Of a stretch of 64,000 bases of DNA, positions 35,562 through 45,767 are shown one piece after another; position 1 is the stretch's first letter, and the number at the start of each line of letters is the position of its first letter. Made by a program: the position numbers and the translations under genes. This stretch comes from Sambucus nigra. Its lineage: Eukaryota > Streptophyta > Magnoliopsida > Dipsacales > Adoxaceae. The notes under the pieces are model-generated. The model did not search any database. It was not told the DNA's origin and was given only the letters and a program-made list of their open reading frames with translations. Where the stretch lies: contig OX422218.1 of the NCBI GenBank assembly GCA_949130495.1, positions 46,586,823 to 46,650,822 on the forward strand. The letters run 5' to 3'.

Positions 35562-35636
35562 ATTCAAAGGTTGTGTAAAAGTAATATCAGTGTTAATGTC
35601 CCTGATGAATCTCATCTAAATAGTGTTCGTTCCGTG
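35562..35636 (+). pseudogene. 75-nt exon-like cassette, copy 1 (likely Helitron gene)
   Basis: Bounded by AATTACAG before and GTAAGA after. Open in one frame: 25 codons beginning IQRLCKSNISV. It matches a second 75-nt cassette at 57159-57233 (IQRPHGNNIGI) that also has AG and GT borders. The exon reading is inference; the product domain is unknown. A retrotransposon (B) now lies between the copies. Confidence 0.55.
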
Positions 35637-35851
35637 GTAAGAAATTGCACTTTTGTTTACTAATAGTACTTATAAGAAGTTTCTCCATTCTTAATCAATA
35701 TCCTCTTTTCTTATCTGATATTTGCACACCTTCAATACGACATGGGAAGGAAAAAAGGAACTTGGTAACCACTAATATTGGATTTTTTTCTATTCTAATA
35801 TATATAACATATTTCTTTAACTAATTATATACACTTAACCTTTTAAAATAG

Positions 35852-35896
35852 GATATACAAAAAGGAAAAGGGAAAGAAAATGCCACTTTAAGTTTG
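35852..35896 (+). pseudogene. Short basic exon-like segment next to B
   Basis: Preceded by AAAATAG and followed by GTATG, which is both a plausible splice donor and the target duplication of B. It reads GYTKRKRERKCHFKF, like a Lys-rich segment (NEKGKGKEKEV) at about 57325-57398 that follows the second 75-nt cassette. Confidence 0.35.
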
Positions 35897-36741
35897 GTAT
35901 GTTTAACAACCCTCGCTTTTGGGAACCCATTTTATATTTATATACTATGTTGAGTAGTTGCATATATAAAATGCTGCATGTGGGTAAGTATTAATTTGAT
36001 GAAATAAGTTAATATTTACTAATAAGTTGCATTATTACCATGTGGTGTTCTATTTTTTCATGAAAATTAAAATGGCAATTTGAATTTAAATGGAACCGGA
36101 ACTTAAAATTGCTTATAAAATCTCCAAATGAAAATTTGGAGGGTGTAGTTAGTTCCGGGAGGTGCGAGACAGTCGAAATGTGTGCCATATTGTATTTTGA
36201 GATTTTTGGGCACTTTTGACTGGTTTGGCATATTGCGTATTACAAATTAACTATTGCGGTATTTTTACATAAAGGTTGGAGACTTTTAATCTTAAGACAC
36301 GTTTTAGTCTTTCCCCAAGTCTTTCATTTCCTCTTATTTGCCCTGAGTGTTCTAGCCCTAAGAGTGAGAGTGAGAGTGGAAGATTGGAGAGAAAAGAGAG
36401 AGATCTTGAAGATTTGTGGTGTGATCTTGCATTCTTCTTCAACCAAGTCTGAAATTGAAGCCCCAAGGCAAGTTTTCTACTTGCTATTATATGGTTTAAG
36501 ATGAATAATTAGTATGGGTAGTTATGTATAGTTTTGATGTAATGTAATTGTGGTTTTTGGTTGCATTCATGGGTATCAACATCTTTGATAGAGATAGATT
36601 GTTGATTGAGGTAGAAAAATGTTAATGGGAGCATTTATGATCTTTTAGCATAATTAAACGTAGTTGGATGATTTTGGTTGGTTGTTGATTTTGGGTTTAG
36701 AAGGAAAATAGGGGAGAGAGGTCTTGGTCTGCTATGGTCGG

Positions 36742-36936
36742 TCGATCGCGTATCTCAGACTGGTCGACCGGGCCTTCGGAATAGGGCTCACTGCTTTCTA
36801 TCAAAGGCATGAAATTAAGGCCGCGGTCGACCGCGAGTCCCCTGCAGGTCGACCGGCTAGTCCGAAATGAGTTTTATGCTTTTCAGTAAAGGCTAAAATT
36901 TGAGACGCGGTCGACCGCGGTCTCGGGACCGGTCGA
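36742..36936. promoter_or_regulatory. Phased GGTCGACC palindrome cluster, B 5' LTR
   Basis: TCGA centres start at 36742, 36764, 36827, 36849, 36911 and 36933: three pairs with 22 bp inside each pair and 63 and 62 bp between pairs. Boxes are GGTCGATCGCG, TGGTCGACCGG, GCGGTCGACCGC, AGGTCGACCGG, GCGGTCGACCGC and CGGTCGACCTG. It lies 0.84-1.03 kb from the LTR start, between flanks that match C and D. Confidence 0.7.
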
Positions 36937-37590
36937 CCTGTCCCTTGTTTTCTTACCCAATTTCCTACTTTTGTTTTTAATCCTTTTCTTCCCCTAGGAA
37001 CTTAGGCCTCTTCTTGAATGAAGTAAACCTTGGATTTTAGAGTCCTAGTTGAGTTGGTTGTCACCCTAGTGTTGAATGGGTTTCACTTGGGGTTAAGTCC
37101 GGGGGAGTGGTTGTCCTAAGTGATGTTAAGGCATCGTTTTTCTTTGTGCATCCTAATAAATATGGATGGGAATTGTAGGCCCATACTTGGAGACTTTAGG
37201 GGCTTGAAATGAGGCATAGAAGACCTTAAGATCGGGAAACTATTATGATCCCTTTGAGTGTTATTCGAGGCATAACCTAGGGTGGAAAGTAATGAAATAT
37301 CCTATGATTATAGTTTCAAAACATTTAAATGCTAATGAAAATGAAAAGTATGGTTTTTATAGTAAATGCTAATTTACTTAAACACACCTCTCTAAATGCT
37401 ATCATAAGGGAAGCTCGCGCATGAGGTGATGTTCCTTGACTAGTGAATGCAGGGAGACTATAGTCCTCGGCCATATGCGGGTTTATTATATGTTTTTCTG
37501 CGCTAGTGAGGTAACTCCGGGTGTGGTTATGACTCACTCGCAGGTATATGGCCACTTCCCGACGTGCGTTAGGTACCCAGGCTGCCTTGT

Positions 37591-37660
37591 TTGATGGGAC
37601 CCTGGAAGATGATAGTCATTTAGGGGCGCGCCCAGTGGGGAAACTCGTAGGGGCGGTCTT
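37591..37660. promoter_or_regulatory. GC-rich block conserved between B, C and D LTRs
   Basis: CCTGGAAGATGATAGTCATT, then TAGGGGCGCGCCCAGTGGGG and GGGGCGGTCTTA. The complement is easily recognised at 12991-13055 (D) and 21232-21300 (C), in LTRs that are otherwise diverged. It is upstream of the TATA box, so an enhancer-like or structural role is possible. Confidence 0.5.
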
Positions 37661-38020
37661 ATAATCGTTATATGTATAAGAATATAACTTTTCTAAACTC
37701 AAGTGGGACTTGAGGGTTGTTTTATTTCCACTAAATCGTATTATGAAATTACATTCCTCCAAGGGAATAAGAATTGGAAAGAAATAAGAAAATGATGTTA
37801 TTGTATCCCTGTTAAGGAATTTAAACTGGATTAAAGTGGAAATTGGTGTATAGAAGCTTTTAGTTTAATCATTGCATCATCTCATTTTCTTGCATAGTTT
37901 ATTTTTAGGCATGTCATGTTAGTTGTCTTATTAGAATTTATTCTTAGGTTGTTAGATTTATGTTTTCCATTATTGTGATTAACTGTTCATATCTAGCATG
38001 CTTTTCGTTCATCTGGGAAC

Positions 38021-38045
38021 TATATATAAACCGGGTCCTGACCCG
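38021..38045 (+). promoter_or_regulatory. Core promoter of the B LTR
   Basis: TATATATAAA at 38021-38030 followed at once by CCGGGTCCTGACCCG, whose arms CGGGTC/GACCCG form an inverted repeat around CT. The copy in the 3' LTR is at about 56444-56469 (GACCGG there). Transcription of the element would start a few tens of bases downstream. Confidence 0.65.
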
Positions 38046-38084
38046 TTCATTTTCCTCTATGTTGTGCTTGTTATGGTATCCGCC

Positions 38085-38112
38085 CAGGTGCTCCTCCGCA
38101 AGGACGCCCGTG
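38085..38112 (+). promoter_or_regulatory. Conserved leader block
   Basis: CAGGTGCTCCTCCGCAAGGA then CGCCCGTG. Related sequence (CAGGTGCTCCCCCGCAAGGA) occurs on the minus strand of D near 12594-12621, and CAGGTACTCCGCCGCAAGGA in C near 20752-20771. It may lie in the transcribed R/U5 leader. Confidence 0.5.
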
Positions 38113-38605
38113 TTGATATTTCCACTCTTTTGCTTTTAAGGAGCTGTATGAAATTGCGGAAATTACAGGATATTTTGTTAGACGCCATCATTCTCTTTGA
38201 TATCAAGTTATGATTGGGTCTATTACTCGGGCGAGTGGCGCAAACTTGTAATTGTATTATGAATGTAAATCATAACATCTAACTGTTGTAATTACTTTTG
38301 TGTAGCTGTGGACCGACATCATATTCAGTTCTCTCCTTGTTTATGGTGGTTTTAGATGTATATTAATTATGTTTCTTGGAATTCCACTATTGTTCTAGAA
38401 TGGGCTGTTTAAAATTGTTTTTTTTCTTAACTCAACTTTTAAATTACATAATTATTTTGACAACCCGTTTTCTGAATTATTGGGTGGTTTTCTCGGTTAC
38501 TCTTACTATATTTGTGGTGCTGAGATTGATTTTCGTCCATGATTACCGTATATGTCGGAGTATCGGGCTGGCCACCCCTTATTTCATAATGCGGGTTGTC
38601 ACAGA

Positions 38606-38617
38606 TGGTATCAGAGC
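38606..38617 (+). promoter_or_regulatory. Primer binding site of B
   Basis: TGGTATCAGAGC, complementary to the 3' end of initiator Met tRNA, two bases after the 5' LTR. Confidence 0.94.
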
Positions 38618-38782
38618 ACTGGGTTCGAGAGTACTAGGATCTATGTGGACTTGTCACGATCTACCGTAGCGTTCTTTGATATAGAGCCTAATGATAAGAG
38701 TGCTTTGCTTCTTATAAGTGCAATCTTCTGTGAATTAGGTGGTTGTGAATTGTATTCTAATACTATTGTCCCTTCATCTCAG

Positions 38783-40768
38783 ATGCCGCCTAAGAGAGGT
38801 CGCCCCGCGAGACGCAATAGAGTTGTAGAAGAGGATGTTGGTCCTCCACCGCCCCAAGGAACTTTTAATGCTGCGGACGTAGCCAATATCGTGGCTCATG
38901 AAGTTAATGTTGCTATGACCACAGTGGCTCAACAGATGCCAACAGCTCAACAACGGGAACAGGATGCTCAAGCGCCTACAGGACCTTCTCCGTGGGATAG
39001 AGTAAGGGAGTCCTTTTTAAAGGTCCATCCCCCAAAGTTTGACGGAGGTTCTGATGTTGTTCGAGAAAATCAATGGAAGAAGGATATGCAACACCATTTG
39101 AGAATGGTGGATTGTAGTGAGGAAAAGAAGCAAGTCCTTGCTACTTTCAAGTTGGTTGGGGCAGCGTTACATTGGTGGGAGTCGATGACTACGCCAGAAC
39201 AGAGGGATACTATGTCCATTACTGATTTCTGGGTCTTGTACAACCGAAAATATTTTCCTCCCGCGATCCAGAGGGAGATAAGGAGGAAACTTCAAGATCT
39301 AGTTCAGGGAGAACGATCGATTGCTGAATATGAGGAGGAGTTTACCCGGCTAGCTAGTTTTATGCCGAAAGAGGTGACTCCGGAGGAAAGAAAAGTCTCA
39401 AAATTCATGGGAAGTCTAAACTGGAGAATCCGACAGCATTTGTTGGGTAATCCGGCTTTACAAACTTTTGGTGAAGTGATGAATGTGGCATTGCTTCATT
39501 GTCAGGAGCATCGGTTGTTTATACAGAATAGCAAGAAAGCTACCGGAATGGGGCAAGTGGGGAAGCCCGGGGTGAGTGGGAATGGAGGAGGAGCCTTTCC
39601 TTCGTCCCAACCTACGGGTAATAAGCAACGAGAAAGAGATCCCCAGCAAGGGGATGGGTCGAAAAGGCAACGCTTTGACGGGTTTAATGTTAGTGGAAAT
39701 GCTAACAGGCAAGGTCAGGGTGCCGTACCACAGCAAGCGGGTCGAGGTGGCCAGGGAGGTAGGGGCCAACCGGGCCAAGGTTTCGGGCAGTTCAGAAATA
39801 ACAGAGGCCGAGGTCCGGAGAATATGGTGGGGAAATGTTTCCAATGTGGAGAAGCTGGTCATTTTAAGAGAGATTGTCCTCGGGTGATTGGGGGACAACC
39901 TCCACGAGTTCCTCAGCAGCCTTATGTGAAGTTCCCTCCACAAGCACCGAATCCAGTTGTCCCTCTACAACAGGGTCAACTACAGTATGGGAGAGTCTAC
40001 CACATTCAGGATGCTATGCTTCCTCCTGTTCAGTCAGCGCCGCCAGCTATAGAGGGTAAGTTCCTTATTCAGGGACACTTGGGTCGCGTTCTGTTTGATA
40101 CGGGTGCGACACATTCTTTTATTTCCAAAAGTTTTGCTCAGTCCACAGAGTTGATAAAATCTGGGAAAAGTACCTTTACTAGTGTGGATTCCTCTATGGG
40201 TGACGGTTCCCTTATTTTCTTTGTTTGTAAACATATAGGGATCACTCTCGGTAATTTGTGTTTTGAGGCCGACTTACTCATTCTAGACATGGTCGGGTAT
40301 GATGTTATTTTGGGCATGGATTGGCTTATTAAGTATCATGCTATAGTTAATTGTTATGGGAAGAGTATAGTCTTCGTCGTTCCGGGACAAGATATGTTCC
40401 TGGTAGTTATGCCTCATTTAGAGGGAGATTCTTGTACTTATTTATATTGTATTGTGGAAGAGAATTCTCGGGGTGTAGTTGTTCCCATAGATTCTATTCC
40501 TGTTGTTCGAGATTTTAAGGACGTTTTTCGGGAGATACCGGGTTTGCCTCCTAGTAGAGAGATTGAGTTTGTAATTGACTTAGCGTCGGGAACTCGACCG
40601 ATTGCGCAAACTCCTTATCGTATGGCTCTTGTGGAAATGAGGGAGCTAAGAGATCAGATTCAGCAGTTGTTGGAACAGGGGTTTATTAGGTATAGCACAT
40701 CACCGTGGGGTGCTCCTGTGTTATTCGTGAAGAAAAGAGATGGTTCTCTCATGTTGTGTGTTGACTAG
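38783..40768 (+). CDS. B Gag, protease and RT start (open until a TAG)
   Basis: Start chosen at 38783 (MPPKRGRPARR), the start context shared with D and A2; the frame is open from 38552 in the LTR but that part is untranslated leader. Gag core around residues 60-240 has HWWESM, YNRKYFPPAIQ, YEEEFTRLASF and LNWRIRQHL. A Gly/Gln-rich linker precedes the CCHC knuckle CFQCGEAGHFKRDCP at 39836-39880. The aspartic protease has DTGATHSFIS (DTGA at 40097-40108) and VILGMDWL. RT begins with [14 protein letters not shown] and RPIAQTPYRMA. The frame stops at TAG 40766-40768, inside the conserved CVDYRELN motif (Tyr to stop). Confidence 0.93.
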   Translation: MPPKRGRPARRNRVVEEDVGPPPPQGTFNAADVANIVAHEVNVAMTTVAQQMPTAQQREQDAQAPTGPSPWDRVRESFLKVHPPKFDGGSDVVRENQWKKDMQHHLRMVDCSEEKKQVLATFKLVGAALHWWESMTTPEQRDTMSITDFWVLYNRKYFPPAIQREIRRKLQDLVQGERSIAEYEEEFTRLASFMPKEVTPEERKVSKFMGSLNWRIRQHLLGNPALQTFGEVMNVALLHCQEHRLFIQNSKKATGMGQVGKPGVSGNGGGAFPSSQPTGNKQRERDPQQGDGSKRQRFDGFNVSGNANRQGQGAVPQQAGRGGQGGRGQPGQGFGQFRNNRGRGPENMVGKCFQCGEAGHFKRDCPRVIGGQPPRVPQQPYVKFPPQAPNPVVPLQQGQLQYGRVYHIQDAMLPPVQSAPPAIEGKFLIQGHLGRVLFDTGATHSFISKSFAQSTELIKSGKSTFTSVDSSMGDGSLIFFVCKHIGITLGNLCFEADLLILDMVGYDVILGMDWLIKYHAIVNCYGKSIVFVVPGQDMFLVVMPHLEGDSCTYLYCIVEENSRGVVVPIDSIPVVRDFKDVFREIPGLPPSREIEFVIDLASGTRPIAQTPYRMALVEMRELRDQIQQLLEQGFIRYSTSPWGAPVLFVKKRDGSLMLCVD

Positions 40769-42744
40769 AGAGAGTTGAATAAGGTCACCATCCGGAATAA
40801 ATACCCTTTGCCTCGCATAGATGATTTGTTTGATAAGCTCAGGGGAGCGACCTACTTCTCTAAGATAGATTTGAGAACGGGGTATCACCAGTTGAGGATA
40901 CGGGAGCAAGATGTATCCAAGACTGCTTTTCTGACGAGGTACGGGTCTTATGAGTTTTTGGTTATGCCTTTTGGACTAACCAATGCCCCTGCAGTATTCA
41001 TGGATCTTATGAATAGGGTATTTTGGGACTTCCTGGACCAATTTGTTATCGTGTTTATTGATGACATCCTTGTGTATTCTCAAACGAAAGATGACCATGC
41101 TACTCATTTGGGGTTGGTCCTGCAAAGGTTAAGGGATCACCAATTGTACGCTAAGTTTGAGAGGTGTGGTTTTTGGTTGCGGGAAGTGCAATTTTTGGTT
41201 CATGTTGTGACTTCGCAAGGTATATCGGTGGACCCAAGTAAAGTTATTGCAGTGAGGGAGTGGGGTCAACCCACGACACCTACCGAAATACGCAGTTTTC
41301 TGGGTTTGGCAGGTTATTACCGTCAATTTATCAAGGGATTTTCTAAGATTGCTAGTCCTTTGATAAATTTGACCCGAAAAGGGGTTAGATTTTCTTGGGA
41401 TGACGCCTGTCAAGTAGCGTTCGATGAGCTTAAGGATAGACTGACTTTGGCTCCAGTCCTCGCTTTACCCAAGCCAGGGTTGGAATATTTAGTCTTCACC
41501 GATGCATCTCTACAGGGTTTGGGAGGTGTGCTTCAGCAGGAGAGACAAGTTATTGCATATGCTTCCAGAAAACTCAAGCCTCATGAAAGAAATTATCCGG
41601 TGCATGACTTAGAATTAGCCGCCATTGTCTTTGCCCTAAAGATTTGGAGGCACTATCTTCTCGGGGAGAAGTTTAATCTTTTCACGGACCATAAGTCATT
41701 GCAGTATTTATTTTCTAAGAAATATTTGAATATGCGGCAGAGCAGATGGTTGGAGTTCGTGAAAGATTATCAATTTGATATTTATTATCATCCGGGTAAG
41801 GCGAACGTGGTGGCGGATGCCTTGAGTAGGAAACCCGAGGGAGAATTAGCTGATGTGTGGAAAGCTAAATGGAAGGAACTGAGGATGCGGTTTCTAGGGC
41901 ATTTATGTCCGTGATGACCATTACTCCGACGATTGTGGCAAGGGTTGTGGAAGCCCAAGGCAGAGATAAAAAATGTCAAGACCACATTCGCCAGTTATTG
42001 ACTGGGGGAGCGGAGTCCTACTCAGTAAGTTCTGAGGGTGGATTGCGCTTTCATGGAAGGCTTATTGTTCCGGAGGATGGAGATTTGCGACGGGCTGTGA
42101 TGGCGTAATCTCACGGCTCTAAATTTTTGGTACACCCGGGAAATGATAAAATGTATCAAGATATGCGCCGTCAATATTGGTGGCCGGGTATGAAACAAGA
42201 TATTTCAGATTTTGTATCTCGATGCACTACTTGTCAGTTAGTTAAGGTTGACCATCAGCTACCGACAGGTTTGTTGCAACCGTTGTAAATTCCTGTTTGG
42301 AAATGGGAGAGCATTTCAATGGATTTTATCACCGGCTTGCCAACGTCACAAAAGGGTCATGATTCTATTTGGGTTATCGTGGATCGCTTGACAAAGTCGG
42401 CGCACTTCCTTCCCGTCCGTACCGATTATAATACCGCTCGTTATGCTCGGTTGTTTATTTAAGAGATTGTTAGATTGCATGGGGTGCCATTGAATATTGT
42501 TTCCGATAGAGACAAGATCTTTGTTTCCCACTTTTGGCAAAGTTTCCAAGAGGCCATGGGAACCGAATTGAAATTAAGTACTTCCTATCATCCTCAAACA
42601 GATGGCCAGACTGAAAGGGTTAACCAAATGTTGGAGGATATGCTTCGTATGTGCATGCTTGATTTCAAGGGTAGTTGGGAACAATATCTCCCTTTGGTTG
42701 AATTTTCTTATAATAACTCATACCAGTTCACTATTGGGATGGCG
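40769..42744 (+). pseudogene. B pol: RT, RNase H and integrase core (lesions)
   Basis: Continues in the same frame after the [21 protein letters not shown], the RT active site FIDD (41054-41065), GLAGYYRQF; RNase H with [10 protein letters not shown] (41498 on), [23 protein letters not shown] and VADALSR. A short deletion near 41882 shifts the frame. Then comes the HHCC site (SHGSKFLVHPG ... CTTCQ, 42109-42237) and the integrase core with catalytic codons at 42322, 42505 and 42613 (DD35E intact). In-frame TAA codons lie at 42106, 42286 and 42460. A2 interrupts after [11 protein letters not shown]. Confidence 0.93.
42740..42744 (+). repeat. Target-site duplication of A2 (left)
   Basis: TGGCG at 42740-42744 and TGGCA at 53643-53647 flank A2, with one mismatch at the last base. 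This is the 5-bp size typical of Ty3/Gypsy integrases. Confidence 0.8.
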
Positions 42745-45700
42745 TGTGACACCCCGCCTAATTAAATACCGGGCGATCACTCCTTTATTAAATTAAATCA
42801 AGGTTAACAGTTGGTTCATTCTCAGCATCACTGTCGATAAAAATAAATTTTCCAGTTTAACACCCTAAATAATTAAGCTAAGTGTCAAAAACATTTTTCA
42901 TACAAACTTCCAAATTTTAATTAAAGAAAAAGATTTATTTATATAAAACAACATTTCTACAATTAAGAATCACACCATGATAAACCAAATAATATAATAC
43001 ATTCGTCAATCGAATGCCAACATATGAAAACTAAAATCACAAGTCCATACTGAATAAATCCCAAAGAAACAATACTGGAATGACTGAAATATAAATGTCC
43101 TGATAACAAATAAATAATGGAAAGGGCGACACGTGCCCATTAAATGAGAGTGCTAGAAGTGGAGTCAATAAAAGAAGGCGTCTACTCAAGTGACCTGCAA
43201 CTCCCACCTAAGCTGCAGCACGTTCCTCTCAAGGGATCCTAAGCAAGACGCCCCTGTGGCTGGGCACCTGAAAATATACATATATATATACAAGAGAGAG
43301 AGAGAGAAAAAGAAACGGGTCAGAGCCCGAAAGTGTGTTTGATTTTAAAATACGTTTATCAACTATTTAAAATGATACAGGCCAATGCAATAACATATTA
43401 GCACGTCACTCTCTTGAGAAAATACTCACCTCTCTTCTAATGTGCACACCTATCGCACTAACCTTCCCCATGGTTTCTTATCATTTAACGCACTAGTCTT
43501 TATAAAAGATTTAACTTAACTTAGATTACTCGCAAGATTTATAATTCACGACTCCATTTTAAAAAGAATGTTCCAAACAGTAATCAAAGTCCTCCATTTT
43601 AACTTTATAAAATCAATAAAGTTTTAGAGTGACATATTATACTTTTTCAGAACAGGTATTTAATAATTTGAGGCAACAACCATATCCTACTTATCAAATC
43701 TCAGTAGACAGTTTCAAATATCATGATCTCATATATATATTAACTACTCGTATAATATATATATATAACAGCACCCCGAATAAAACTATGGTGCGTGCAT
43801 ACTCTACTATCCAAAGCCCCATATCACTCATATTAAGGGGAATACATCCGGAATCACTCTCGAATTGTATTAACATAAATACACAATCAATATTGAGGTG
43901 AAGCATAGATTCCAAGTCTCTAAGACGATGGCACATACTGGCGTCTCTTAGGACCGTCTGAACTATCACAGCGATAGCCTGTACCAAGGATATCTATCTC
44001 CTAGGGTACAAGTCAATATCCCCCATAAAGGTCCCATCGAGATAAGACTTGTCCCAGCGCGGAAACCTCAGGGATAGTAAGTAGCGTGGGTATGATTTTC
44101 ACATGCATATAATATATGTACACACAATCATATAAATATACCACTTTATCATATTAATATAGGTTCTTCTCATCACCCGTAATTATACCATTTATCCTTA
44201 ATTTCACATTTATAGAAATACGTATAAGGTTTCGTTCCTAACCTTAACTCGAAGGGTTTTCTCACTTATTACCTAACACTCGTGGCTATATCCTCACAAA
44301 TCTAAATTTCAGTAAGTGTCTTTATTAGGTTCCAACGTAACTCTCTTACGCACCTCACCCTTTAAATTCATAAATCCATTAACCTAAAGTAAATATCCCA
44401 TAAATACCATTTTCATTAAAGATTAAATGCTCCAACATTTATTCATATCCCCTACTAGTCCTCAATGTCTCCCAAATCAATTTATCAAGAGTGCCCAAGA
44501 ATTATATCACGACAATTTGAATTTAACGCATTTAAAGAGGGAATTAGGAGTCGGTCAGGAGGGGTTGATCGATCGAATCTTGGGACTCGATCGATCGAAC
44601 CTTCGATCGATCGAAGCTCTAGGCTCGATCGATCGATCAAGCATGTCTGGGCAAAATTCTGCAGAATGCAGTTACGGGTTTCATCCAACTTCTTCATCTA
44701 AAACGATGTGTTTCCATTCTAATCGCCCCAAAAATCCTACTATCATCATTATAACATTATACCTGGTGTTTATAACGTAAAGCATGCGTGTAACTATCAT
44801 TAAACATGGGCTTTCAACCTAAAATCATGTCCAATTATCAAGAACCCTAGAATTTTCTTAAACAGATTTCTAATGAATTTTTCTCCAATATTTCTTTATT
44901 ATGATCACCAAATTTCATGGATTATTACCTCTACATGGCAAGGTTTTCCAGAATTAACATGTACATCAATACTATATGGGCTTTTCCTATCAAAGATTGG
45001 GTTTTCTTCTATAATTTTCATCACAATTCAATCCTAAACTAATATGAAGATTGCATTAACGAAAATACGCAAGTTAAACACTTGCCTGGGATTTTGGTAT
45101 GCAGATTCCCGGATGATTTTGGTATGGCTGTGTTCCTTGTCTCGTGATCTACGCGGTGGTGGTGGTGGCGGTGAAATCCGGTGGCTTTTTGGCCTTGGTT
45201 TGCCTTGGAGCTCTCTCCTCTCTTCTCCAATGGTCGTCACTTGATTTGTGAATGTTCTAACCCTAAGAGGCTAACCTAATGGCTGATATAGGTTGGCTCA
45301 AATTCGTGGGTTTAATTACCCACTTAAGTAAAATGACTAAAATGCCCTCTCGGGGCACCAATTAGGCCTACAAACGCCCCAGACCCAAACTAAATCCCTG
45401 GGTATACTTTTCTGACTATCTCGACCCTTCCGGACGCGTTGGCGCACTCAAAACGACCATACGAACAACTTATAAAATATTTACTTTTTATTTAACAAAA
45501 TTAGTCCCGACGTGACACGGGCACATCCCGACTTAAATTTCTGAAATAGTCATTTAATTCACTTATGACATCTGATATAACCAATATAATATATTACTAT
45601 GCTCATTAGTAATATTCAACAAGTTTCCCATAACTACTAACTCTCATCACGTCAATAATTATAACATATTTAATTTCCTGATTTTTATTAAATAAACCAT

Positions 45701-45757
45701 CCCATTAAATTTAATAAATCCCCAAATTAATATAGCATAAAAATACGGGGTATTACA
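42745..45757 (-). repeat. 3' LTR of A2 (3,013 bp)
   Basis: TGTGACACCCCGCC to GGGGTATTACA. Contains the CGGGCTCTGACCCG motif (about 43317-43330, minus strand) and the TCGA cluster at 44565-44640. A GGT-rich tract at about 45152-45174 gives overlapping low-complexity frames that are not taken as genes. Confidence 0.95.
44565..44640. promoter_or_regulatory. Phased TCGA palindrome cluster, A2 3' LTR
   Basis: Boxes 44565-44576 (first TC now TT), 44587-44598, 44603-44614 and 44625-44640. Starts are 22, 16 and 22 bp apart, as in A1. Confidence 0.62.
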
Positions 45758-45767
45758 TACTTCCCCC
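45758..45767 (-). other. Polypurine tract of A2
   Basis: The complement GGGGGAAGTA lies directly before the LTR, and one further G continues the run. It overlaps the end of the pol frame by design of such elements. Confidence 0.85.

Larger units (their letters stand above)
35902..38603 (+). repeat. 5' LTR of B (2,702 bp)
   Basis: Begins TTTAACAACCC (the second base mutated from TG) and ends GCGGGTTGTCACA. Landmarks: palindrome cluster 36742-36936, GC-rich block 37591-37660, TATA box 38021-38030, conserved leader block 38085-38112. Confidence 0.95.

Noticed and set aside
38552..38782. Upstream start of the 738-codon frame in B
   Set aside because: The first 77 codons lie in the LTR end and primer site. 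MPPKRG at 38783 is the start shared with D and A2.
40766..40768. Programmed readthrough of the B TAG stop
   Set aside because: It lies in the conserved RT motif rather than at a gag-pol border, replaces a Tyr codon, and further stops follow at 42106, 42286 and 42460. A plain nonsense mutation is simpler.
45034..45244. Gly-rich or Arg/Pro-rich open frames around a GGT tract, repeated at 52911-53117
   Set aside because: Low-complexity sequence inside the family A LTR, open in several frames on both strands, no family resemblance.
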